A DNA stretch of 64,000 nucleotides, taken from NCBI RefSeq assembly GCF_009834025.1, contig NZ_CP047156.1:1612001-1676000 (forward strand), given 5' to 3'. Below are positions 8,381 through 16,064 of the stretch, one piece after another. The translations under genes and the position numbers were made by a program. The DNA is from Epidermidibacterium keratini (GTDB taxonomy: Bacteria; Actinomycetota; Actinomycetes; Mycobacteriales; Antricoccaceae). The notes beneath the pieces were generated by a model. It did no database searches, was not told the DNA's origin, and saw only the letters and a program-made list of their open reading frames with translations. Every line of letters begins with the position of its first letter. Positions within the stretch are counted from its first letter, which is position 1.

Positions 8381-9574
8381 TCAGGACTCGACCAGAGGCG
8401 TGTCGGTCCGGCGGTCGATGGGTTGGTAGATGACGAGTACGACGACCGCGAAGATCAAGATGATCGAGGTCAGCGTGACCGGGATCGGCAGGATCGGATC
8501 GAGCAGCACGAGTACGGCGGCCAGCGGGATGAGGATGTTGACCGGGCGCGGGGCGCAGTCGCGGATCGCCAGCCACCAGATGCCTAACACGAAGACGGCG
8601 ACCGGGATGGTGACGGCGTACGACGCGGCTATCGGGCCGAGCTTGCTCTCGCCGGTGACCGCGCCGATCTCCACTTCGATTCCCGACGACAGCGCGCCGG
8701 CGGCGGCGAAGATGAAGTAGTGCATGTAGCCGTAGCGAAACGAGCGGTGCATGCCCTCGATCTCGATATAGTGCGGCGGCCAGAAGTAGATCCACCACAG
8801 TGCCGCGGTGATGACGATCGCCAGGATCGCGATCCACAGCAGCTGGGCGCCGTGCTCACCCTCGCTGCGCGCCTCGATCAGCGCGTTTGTCGAGGCCAGC
8901 AGCGACTCGCCCATCAGTAGAAGGGTAAAGAGTCCGTAGCGCTCGGTGATGTGGTGCGGATGCCACGGCGTTCCCGCCCTGCGCTCAGCAACGATCGGGA
9001 CCGCAATCTCGGCTACGGCGAGCACCGCGAAGAGGATCAGCTTGAGCACCGGGCCCAGCGGCAAGAACAGCCACCCGACCCAGAGCGCCTGGACGGTTCC
9101 GTAGCCCAGCGCGTAGGCACGAGCGGTGGCCTGCGTCGGCCCCTCGGCTCGCGAGGCCCGCAGCCACTGCGCGACCATCGCCACACGCATCACGACGTAG
9201 CCCAGCACGACGACGGTGAAGTCGTACTCGGCAAACGCGGCCTCGACTCCCGCCGCCAGGATGAGTACGCCGGCTGCCTGCAATATCGTCAGGACTCGAT
9301 AGAGCCAGTCGTCGGTATCGAACGAGGTGGCGAACCAGGTGAAGTTCATCCAGGCCCACCAGATCCCGAAGAAGATGACGAGGTAGATCGCCACTCCGTT
9401 GAGCACGTGGCCTTCGGTCAGCGCATCGGCCAGCTGCACCGAGGCGTTGCTGACCGCGACCACGAACACCAGGTCAAAGAAGAGCTCAAGCGTGCTGGCT
9501 GAGCGCCCCGGCTCGTTGGGGTCGCGCGGGCGCATCGGGATGAGGCGAAAACGCGAGGATTGCGGAGCTGTCAC
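8381..9574 (-). CDS. LtrA-family (low temperature requirement A) membrane protein
   Basis: A 397-residue polytopic membrane protein. The family signature STLELFFDLVFVVAVSNAS is at residues 26-44, followed by about ten hydrophobic helices. Two charged histidine segments (WHPHHITERYGLFTLLLMGES and WPPHYIE) are characteristic of the family. LtrA was named from a Listeria cold-growth mutant, but its biochemical function is not established. The gene reads toward the ArsR gene in the same direction, and operator 2 begins upstream of its stop, so it probably has its own promoter in the 9575-9644 gap. Confidence 0.85.
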   Translation of the reverse strand: MTAPQSSRFRLIPMRPRDPNEPGRSASTLELFFDLVFVVAVSNASVQLADALTEGHVLNGVAIYLVIFFGIWWAWMNFTWFATSFDTDDWLYRVLTILQAAGVLILAAGVEAAFAEYDFTVVVLGYVVMRVAMVAQWLRASRAEGPTQATARAYALGYGTVQALWVGWLFLPLGPVLKLILFAVLAVAEIAVPIVAERRAGTPWHPHHITERYGLFTLLLMGESLLASTNALIEARSEGEHGAQLLWIAILAIVITAALWWIYFWPPHYIEIEGMHRSFRYGYMHYFIFAAAGALSSGIEVEIGAVTGESKLGPIAASYAVTIPVAVFVLGIWWLAIRDCAPRPVNILIPLAAVLVLLDPILPIPVTLTSIILIFAVVVLVIYQPIDRRTDTPLVES

Positions 9575-9644
9575 TAGCTCTCCCAGAGTGCTCAGTTACG
9601 CAGAACCACCGCGGACTGAGCGGACACCGGCGACTGACGCCGAG

Positions 9645-11726
9645 CTACTGCCTGTCGGCGGCCCGCTCCCGCGCGGCCTGGACGGGTGAGGTGAAACCGT
9701 CGGCCACGGCGGCCGCGAGTTCGAGGTATGCCCGGTTGGTTGCAGGCGAGATTGCGCCCATCTCGATCTGCCCGCCGACGACGAGGTGCGGGTCGTAGGG
9801 GATCTCGAGGACGGCGCGACAGCGTGCCCCAAAGTGGTTGCGGAGCACGTCCATGTCGACGTTGTCGGTCTTTTCGCGCACCGACGATATCACCGCGACG
9901 GACTGCGAGACTAGGTCACCGTAGCCGTGCGCGATCAGCCAATCGAGGGTCTTCGACGCTCGCGATGAGCCGTCTACGCTCGGGGCTCCGACGACGACTA
10001 GCGCGTTGGCGGCCTCCAGCGTGCCCTGCATCGCCGAGTGCAGCATGCCGGTACCGGAGTCGGTCAGAATCACGTTGTAGTAGCGCGCCAACAGGTCGGT
10101 GACCTTGGTGTATTGAGCAGCGTCGAAGGCTTCGGAGACCTCAGCGTCCTGGTCCGAGGCCAGCACCTGCAGCCGGTTGGCCAGCGACATGTAGCGCGAG
10201 ATGTCGGTAAAGCTGTTGATCTGATCCAGGTCATCGAGCAGGTTGCGCACCGATACATCCGTGACCCCGGTGAGCCGCTCGGCCAATGTGCCGGCGTCCG
10301 GGTTGGCATCGAGCGCGACCACGCGATCGCCTCGATAGTGAGCCAGGGTTAGGCCAAGGCACGAGGTCGTGGTCGTCTTGCCGATGCCCCCTTTCAGGCT
10401 CACAACGGCGATCTTGTGGCTGCCGCGGATCGGCGTACGGATGCGCGAGACAAGCGCGTCACGCTCCTGCTCTTCCTTGGACAGTCCCGGGTTGATTCCG
10501 CCGAAGCTGGCCTTGAAGACGGCTCGCCGCCAGCCCGACTGCGGCGCCGCCTTGCGCTCGCGCACTAACGAATGCTGGTTGATCGCAGGCGGTGCCGAGG
10601 GCTGCTGCGGCATACCACCGGCCTGGTACGGCGCGCCCGGCTGCTGATACTGCCCGCCACCAGGCGGGGCGTACTGACCGGCGCCCTGCTGGCCGTAGCC
10701 TTCGGGCGCGCCGGCCTGCGGCGTCGGGTACGCCGACTGCGACGGTGCCTGCTGGCCGAACTGCGCTGGCGAGTACGCCGCCGACTCGGTCTGAGCCGGC
10801 GCGGCTGACTCGGAGTGCGTGGGGGCATACGGCTGCGGGCTCGCACCCTGCTCCTGCCCCGCATAGGCAGATGCGCCCGTGAACTGGCCTGCGCTGCCGG
10901 ACGGCGCTGCCCAACCCGAAGCCGCCGGCTGCGAGCCCGTGTGCGGCTGTGCTGGCTGCGATCCGGTCTGACCAAAGGGCTGCTGCTCGTGCTGCGGCGG
11001 TGCCGCGTGTGCGCCGGTCGGCGGGAACGACTGCTGCTCACCCTGCTGGGGCGCCGCGTGCGCACCGCCCTGGCTAACGACGTCCTGAGGAGGCGGGCTC
11101 CACGGCGGCGGAGCCTGATCAACCGGACGAGCATCGTCGAATGCTGCCGGCTCAGGCTCGCTGACCGGCGGCTGCGCCTGATCGGATTCGGGCGCATCGC
11201 TGCCGGGAGTCTCCGCTGGCGGCGCACTCGCGGCAGTCTGAGTCGACGGCTGTCCGAAGGGATCCGGTGCTGCAGTGAACTCGTCGGGCTGCGGCTCATC
11301 GACCGCGCCGGCGTCCTCGGCTTGCGGGGCCTCCGGGCGCGGGCTGTCACCCGGCGAGGGCGGCGAGCTTGGCTGAGTTGGCTGGTACGTCGGCATGGGT
11401 GCCGGAGGGGTCTGCGGCTGGTACGTCGGCATGGGAGACGACGACGCGCCCGACAGGTCCGCCTGCGGCATTGGGGTCGGCGCGGCCGACGGCTTGGGCG
11501 CCCACGGGTCGTCCTGCGGCAACGCGCGATCCTGCGGCTCGTCGCGCGAGGTGACCGGCTCGTGGGGCGGAGAGCTGGGGTGGCCGGGGTTTGGCGCGTC
11601 CAGCCAGGGGTCAGGAGCGAGAGAGGCAGGCCGCGACGCGGCGCCGAAGTCGGTCTCGGCAGGCGTGTTGCGGATTTCGCTCAACCACTGCTCGTCCTCG
11701 GACTCTTGCTCGCGGTTACGCGCCAC
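9645..11726 (-). CDS. Proline/glutamine-rich MinD/ParA-like ATPase
   Basis: A 693-residue protein. Residues 1-390 are low-complexity Pro/Gln/Ala/Ser sequence. Residues about 435-690 form a MinD/ParA ATPase: SLKGGIGKTTTTS (deviant Walker A), VVALDANPDAGTLAERL, and VILTDSGTGMLHSAM (Walker B region). A disordered proline-rich head before a MinD domain resembles EspI-type proteins of type VII secretion, but no ESX genes are near. The GTG start has GGAGGAA 6 bases upstream. It is divergent from the Hsp70-like gene of the dynamin/GrpE set, with a 335-base shared regulatory region, so it may position that machinery on the membrane (inference). Confidence 0.85.
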   Translation of the reverse strand: MARNREQESEDEQWLSEIRNTPAETDFGAASRPASLAPDPWLDAPNPGHPSSPPHEPVTSRDEPQDRALPQDDPWAPKPSAAPTPMPQADLSGASSSPMPTYQPQTPPAPMPTYQPTQPSSPPSPGDSPRPEAPQAEDAGAVDEPQPDEFTAAPDPFGQPSTQTAASAPPAETPGSDAPESDQAQPPVSEPEPAAFDDARPVDQAPPPWSPPPQDVVSQGGAHAAPQQGEQQSFPPTGAHAAPPQHEQQPFGQTGSQPAQPHTGSQPAASGWAAPSGSAGQFTGASAYAGQEQGASPQPYAPTHSESAAPAQTESAAYSPAQFGQQAPSQSAYPTPQAGAPEGYGQQGAGQYAPPGGGQYQQPGAPYQAGGMPQQPSAPPAINQHSLVRERKAAPQSGWRRAVFKASFGGINPGLSKEEQERDALVSRIRTPIRGSHKIAVVSLKGGIGKTTTTSCLGLTLAHYRGDRVVALDANPDAGTLAERLTGVTDVSVRNLLDDLDQINSFTDISRYMSLANRLQVLASDQDAEVSEAFDAAQYTKVTDLLARYYNVILTDSGTGMLHSAMQGTLEAANALVVVGAPSVDGSSRASKTLDWLIAHGYGDLVSQSVAVISSVREKTDNVDMDVLRNHFGARCRAVLEIPYDPHLVVGGQIEMGAISPATNRAYLELAAAVADGFTSPVQAARERAADRQ

Positions 11727-12061
11727 TGATGCTTCCTCCAGCTAGCTGCCATCGGCACGAGGTGGGTGCACGTCGTACCCGCCACCTTAGCCGTGCTTCG
11801 CGGCCACAATAACGCCCGTCGGCTCCGGTGGCCTGCGGTTTGTCCACAGTCCTCACACCCGCCACGCGGCGTACGCCGGCGGCGGGCGCCGGCGACGATC
11901 TCCCGCGATCGGGCCCATGTGCTGGCGGAGCCGAGCGTCAAACCGCAATAATCGCTGGGTCCGGTGGATCTTGGTCGATAGTTCGTACGTCGCAAGACCC
12001 GCGGGAATCAGGCGGGCCGACGTGTGCCTGCGAACGTGCATGGGATGGACGAGGAATAGAT
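11727..12061. other. Divergent intergenic region between MinD-like and Hsp70-like genes
   Basis: This 335-base gap holds the leaders of both divergent genes. The minus-strand side carries GGAGGAA before the MinD-like GTG. The plus-strand side carries GAGGAA 6 bases before the Hsp70-like ATG. A GC-rich self-complementary patch near 11870-11895 and a single DnaA-box-like TTGTCCACA at 11840 are visible. I see no convincing -35/-10 pair, no CIRCE element, and no HspR (HAIR) inverted repeat. Confidence 0.5.
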
Positions 12062-13849
12062 ATGCGTGTCTTGGCGGTCGACTTCGGCACCTCCAACACC
12101 GTTGCGGCGGTGTCGGTCGATGGTGCACCGCCGCGACTGCTCACCATTGACGGCAGCCCACTCGTGCCGTCGTCTATCTACCTCAATGAAGACGGCACGA
12201 TCGCGGTCGGCCGCGACGCCGACCGGCAGGCCCGCATCGACCCAAGCCGCTACGAGCCCAACCCCAAGCGCCGCATTGATGACGGCGACATGCTGCTGGG
12301 CACCGACGTCATTCCCGTGCGCACCGCCATCGCCGCGGTGCTGGGCCGGGTTCTGCAGGAGTTTCAGCGCCAGTTCGGCGGCGAGCGCCCCGACGTCGTA
12401 CGCCTCACCCACCCAGCTCGCTGGCGCAAGTCGCGCCGCGAGGTGTTGATGGAGGCGGCGCGCGAGGCGGGGGTCTCTGACGATCCCATCCTGGTGCCCG
12501 AGCCGGTCGGCGCGGCTACCCACTTCGCCACGCAGGGTGGTCACAACATGGCGCCAGGCTCGGCGCTTGCCGTCTACGACCTCGGCGGTGGCACCTTCGA
12601 CGTGGCGATCGTGCAGAAGACCGACGCCGGCTACGAGGTCATCGCCGAACAGGGTCTGCCCGATCTCGGGGGCCTGGATTTCGACCACGCGATCCTTGAG
12701 CACGTCGGCAAGGCGCAGGAGCAGACCAATCCCGACGAGTGGTCCAAGCTCAACCGCCCCACCGATACCGCCAGCCGCCGTGCTCAGCGCGCCCTGGCCG
12801 TCGACATCAAGGAGGGCAAGGAGGCGCTGTCGCGCAACCCGCACACCGACATCGCCTTCCCGGCCCCGTTCGACGACGTGCACCTCACCCGCAGCGAGTT
12901 CGAAGATCTGATCCGCCCCAATCTGGCCCGCTCGGTGGAGCTGCTACAGACCACGATCGACGAGGCAAACCTGACCCCCAAGCAGCTGGCCGGGGTCTAC
13001 CTCGTCGGCGGGTCGTCGCGCGTTCCGCTGGTCGCCCGGCTCATCCAGGAGGGCATGGGGATCACCCCGACGACGCTCGACCAGCCGGAGTCGACCGTTG
13101 CCAGCGGTGCGCTCTACCTCAACGTCGGCGGCAAGCAGGGTGGTGCCGCGCGGCCGAACCCGACGGCGAGTACGCCGCTGACCCAGCAGCCGCCCGGGCG
13201 ACCCCCGCAGGGCGGACCGATGGGCGGGCCGACCCGCCGCGTCGACGGCAGCATGCTTCCGCAGATTCGCACGGTGCGCCCGAGCGGCCCGCCGCAGGGC
13301 AACATCCGCCGCATCCCGCGTCCCGGCGAAGGTCCGGGCGGACCGATGCCCGGCGGGCCCAACCGGCCAGCGACCGGACCCAACCCACGCCCGGCCACTG
13401 GCATGACCCGGCCGGGGCAGAACCCGGCGACCGGTCCGAACCCGCGGCCGGCGACCGGGATGACCCGTCCGCCCACCGGTACGAATCCTGGGCCAGCTAC
13501 CGGCACGCAGCGTCCAGGTGGTCCAGCAGGCCCTGCGTCCGGACCGATGGCCGGACCCGCCCGCCCCAACACCGGTGGCGTGCCCGCGCAGCGTCCGACG
13601 ACCGCCGGCGGCCCGCAGCGACCGGCGACCGGTCCGAACCCGCGGCCGGCGACCGGCGCCAACCCGCGGCCGGCGACGGGCTCGATCGGGGGCCCGAATG
13701 CTGGCGCGCGACCGGCCGCGCAGCGTCCGGCAACGGCCGCCTCCTCAAGCGGCGAGAGCGGCATGGATCGTGCGCGGCCACTGATCTGGGGCGCCATCGT
13801 CGCAGTGGGCGCCATCCTGATCGTCGTACTCATCCTGCTGCTGCAGTAG
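12062..13849 (+). CDS. Tail-anchored Hsp70-like protein
   Basis: A 595-residue protein. Residues 1-365 are an actin-fold Hsp70 ATPase domain: VLAVDFGTSNTVAAV (phosphate 1), LAVYDLGGGTFDVAIV (phosphate 2) and VYLVGGSSRVPLVARL (adenosine motif). There is no recognisable DnaK substrate-binding domain. Instead residues 370-570 are Pro/Gly/Thr-rich with repeated RPATG and PNPRPATG units, and the last 22 residues (LIWGAIVAVGAILIVVLILLLQ) form a single membrane helix. The chaperone would therefore be anchored in the membrane with its ATPase in the cytoplasm. The ATG at 12062 was chosen for its GAGGAA site and because the domain begins there. A GrpE-like gene lies two genes downstream. Confidence 0.88.
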   Translation: MRVLAVDFGTSNTVAAVSVDGAPPRLLTIDGSPLVPSSIYLNEDGTIAVGRDADRQARIDPSRYEPNPKRRIDDGDMLLGTDVIPVRTAIAAVLGRVLQEFQRQFGGERPDVVRLTHPARWRKSRREVLMEAAREAGVSDDPILVPEPVGAATHFATQGGHNMAPGSALAVYDLGGGTFDVAIVQKTDAGYEVIAEQGLPDLGGLDFDHAILEHVGKAQEQTNPDEWSKLNRPTDTASRRAQRALAVDIKEGKEALSRNPHTDIAFPAPFDDVHLTRSEFEDLIRPNLARSVELLQTTIDEANLTPKQLAGVYLVGGSSRVPLVARLIQEGMGITPTTLDQPESTVASGALYLNVGGKQGGAARPNPTASTPLTQQPPGRPPQGGPMGGPTRRVDGSMLPQIRTVRPSGPPQGNIRRIPRPGEGPGGPMPGGPNRPATGPNPRPATGMTRPGQNPATGPNPRPATGMTRPPTGTNPGPATGTQRPGGPAGPASGPMAGPARPNTGGVPAQRPTTAGGPQRPATGPNPRPATGANPRPATGSIGGPNAGARPAAQRPATAASSSGESGMDRARPLIWGAIVAVGAILIVVLILLLQ

Positions 13850-13891
13850 CAGCGCGCCCTTTACTGACCGACACCGAACGGAGCCCGACCT

Positions 13892-15415
13892 ATGCCGCCC
13901 ACAGCGCAGCGCATGTCACCTTTGGTGATCTCGCTCGCGCAGACGCTTCGCCCGCAGGTGCCGCCGCCGACCCAGGCCGAGATCGACCGCATCATCGCGC
14001 GGTTGCAAGGTCCGCTGCAGCTTGCGGTCGCCGGTCGAATCAAGTCCGGCAAGTCGACCGTCGTCAACGCGTTGATCGGCAGCCGAGTCTCGCCCACGGA
14101 CATCCGCGAATGCACCCGGATGGTGACCCGATTTCAGTACGGGACCGTCGACCGTGTGGAGATCCGCAAGAAGGACGGCACCACGATCACGCTGCCCTTT
14201 GACGACTCCGGGATGATTCCCAGCGACCTGCGCTGCGAGCCGGTCGAGGTCGCGGTCGTCGACGTCTACCTCACCTATGAGTCGCTGCGCGGCGTCACCA
14301 TCGTCGACACCCCCGGGCTTGCCTCGCTCGATACCGAGAGCGTCGGACGGACCCAGGAGATGCTTGGCGCGGACAACGAGCACACCGGCACCGAGGGTGC
14401 CACCGACGAGCAGTCCCAGCTGGCCGTCTCGTCGGCCGAGGCCGTGCTCTACGTCATCACCCAGTCGATCCGCGCCGATGACGCCGATGCGCTGCAGGCG
14501 TTTCGCCGCTCTTCTAGCGGTGAGACCAGCAGCCCGATCAACGCGCTCGCGATCCTCAACAAGGCCGACCAGGTGACCGCGGATGAGCCGATGGAAGCGG
14601 CCGCAGAGCTAGCTCAGGAGCATTCCTTCACGTTGCGCCACACCGTCTCGCAGGTGTTGCCGCTCATCGGTCTGGTCGCCGAGTCGAGCCTGACCGGAAA
14701 CTTCACCGAGGCCGACGCGCAGGCGCTCCGAGACATCGCTGCGCTGGACGAGCCGGTGCAGCAGATGATGTTCATGTCCACCGACTTCTTCCTGCGTGAT
14801 GAAGTCCCGGTCGACCTCGCGGCCCGCGAACGACTGCTCACTCGCCTCGACATCCTGGGCACCCGCAAAGCGGTGGAGATGATCCGCAACGACCCGCAGA
14901 TCTCCACTGGCACCTTGCGCGGGCGGCTGGAATCGCTCAGCGGCTTTCCGCAAATGCGCCACATCATCGACGGGGTCTTTAGCGTTCGGGCCGATGACAT
15001 CAAATCCTCGGTAGCTCTTGCCGCCCTCGACACCTTGGCGAGCAAGTCCCCGCCGTCCGTGCGTGATGCGATCTACGACGCGCTCGAAGAGCTCTACCAA
15101 CAGCCAGAGGCCCAGCAGCTACGGCTTCTTGAGGCGGCCTCGCTGGTGACCAGCGGCAAGGTCGAGCTGCCCGATGACATGTTTGACGAGGTCCGCGACC
15201 TGGTGACCGGCACCAGTCCGGGTGAGATGCTCGGCGACCCGGCGGCACCTGTCCCCACGCTCACCGAGCGTGCCCTGGAGGCCGCGGGGCGCTGGCGAAC
15301 GTTTGCCACGTTTGGCTCGACACCGGCGCAAAGCCGGATCGCGCACACGATCCACCGCTCGTATTTCTTGCTGTGGCAGGAGCTGCGAGCACACACCGCA
15401 GGAGGCGCCCAGTGA
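13892..15415 (+). CDS. Dynamin-like GTPase 1
   Basis: A 507-residue large GTPase. The G1 loop GRIKSGKST is at residues 48-56, G3 DTPG at 139-142 and G4 NKAD at 223-226. The long helical remainder fits the bacterial dynamin-like (IniC/DynA-type) group, which form pairs and act on membranes. No clear transmembrane helix is seen, so membrane contact may come from its partner, the second GTPase two genes downstream. It starts 42 bases after the Hsp70-like gene, in the same operon. Confidence 0.88.
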   Translation: MPPTAQRMSPLVISLAQTLRPQVPPPTQAEIDRIIARLQGPLQLAVAGRIKSGKSTVVNALIGSRVSPTDIRECTRMVTRFQYGTVDRVEIRKKDGTTITLPFDDSGMIPSDLRCEPVEVAVVDVYLTYESLRGVTIVDTPGLASLDTESVGRTQEMLGADNEHTGTEGATDEQSQLAVSSAEAVLYVITQSIRADDADALQAFRRSSSGETSSPINALAILNKADQVTADEPMEAAAELAQEHSFTLRHTVSQVLPLIGLVAESSLTGNFTEADAQALRDIAALDEPVQQMMFMSTDFFLRDEVPVDLAARERLLTRLDILGTRKAVEMIRNDPQISTGTLRGRLESLSGFPQMRHIIDGVFSVRADDIKSSVALAALDTLASKSPPSVRDAIYDALEELYQQPEAQQLRLLEAASLVTSGKVELPDDMFDEVRDLVTGTSPGEMLGDPAAPVPTLTERALEAAGRWRTFATFGSTPAQSRIAHTIHRSYFLLWQELRAHTAGGAQ

Positions 15416-15470
15416 TATGTCGAACCGCAACCTGCCCACCGCGTGCCGAGTCTGGAGATAGCGAGACGTC

Positions 15471-16064
15471 ATGACCGACCAGCAGCAGCCCAACGACACC
15501 GCAGCAGCCGACCCCGAGGCCGACGCGGCGCTAGATCATGCGTTGCGCGCCCGCCCGGTCGATGCCGAGGCTGAGGACGAGTACGACGACGCGTCGTACT
15601 CGCAGACCGACGAGCAGCCGGTCCTCACCGGCGAGGCGACGCAGCAGCCGAGCGATATCGCCGCGACCGACGGCACCGGCGAAGGCGAGGTCGTCTCCGA
15701 CGATGCCGAAGACTACGTCCTCTACTCGGAGGTGAGGCCCCACCTCGAGGAGCTCGTCGTACTGCAGGATCAACGCGGCAAGATGATCGACATCCTGCTG
15801 TACGCCCGCGACCGCGTGTCGTCTCCGGCGGTGGCCTCGCGGATGGACGACAACCTTGCCCAGCTCGGGATCCAGGTCATCGTGCCGAGCGTGGGTGAGC
15901 TGTTTGATCCAGCCCGTCACGAGGCGTCGGCGACCGTGCAGACCGACGATGCCGCCGCGCACGGCACGATCGCTGAGGTCGAGCTTGCCGGCTACACCGA
16001 CGGCGACCGGATGGTTCGGGTCCCGATCGTGACGGTCTATTCGGCCGAGCAGGAGACGGCATGA
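15471..16064 (+). CDS. GrpE-like nucleotide exchange factor
   Basis: A 197-residue acidic protein. Residues 1-85 are acidic and probably disordered, 88-120 are helical, and 122-190 resemble the GrpE beta domain: LGIQVIVPSVGELFDPARHEA, then GTIAEVELAGYTDGDRMVRVPIVTVY, comparable to the FDP-HEA and GY-RV-RPA-V signature of GrpE. The long GrpE dimer helix is shortened. GrpE releases ADP from Hsp70, so its natural partner here is the Hsp70-like protein two genes upstream. The gene sits between two dynamin genes and overlaps the second by ATGA at 16061-16064. Confidence 0.75.
   Translation: MTDQQQPNDTAAADPEADAALDHALRARPVDAEAEDEYDDASYSQTDEQPVLTGEATQQPSDIAATDGTGEGEVVSDDAEDYVLYSEVRPHLEELVVLQDQRGKMIDILLYARDRVSSPAVASRMDDNLAQLGIQVIVPSVGELFDPARHEASATVQTDDAAAHGTIAEVELAGYTDGDRMVRVPIVTVYSAEQETA

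Noticed and set aside
9645-11726. ESX/type VII secretion gene (EspI)
   Set aside because: The architecture is similar, but no EccB-E, WXG100 or PE/PPE genes lie near, so the secretion role is not supported.
11840-11848. DnaA box TTGTCCACA and possible origin
   Set aside because: Only one box is present here, and no dnaA, dnaN or AT-rich unwinding region is near.
12062-13849. Canonical DnaK
   Set aside because: The substrate-binding domain is missing and a membrane helix ends the protein, so it was called Hsp70-like only.
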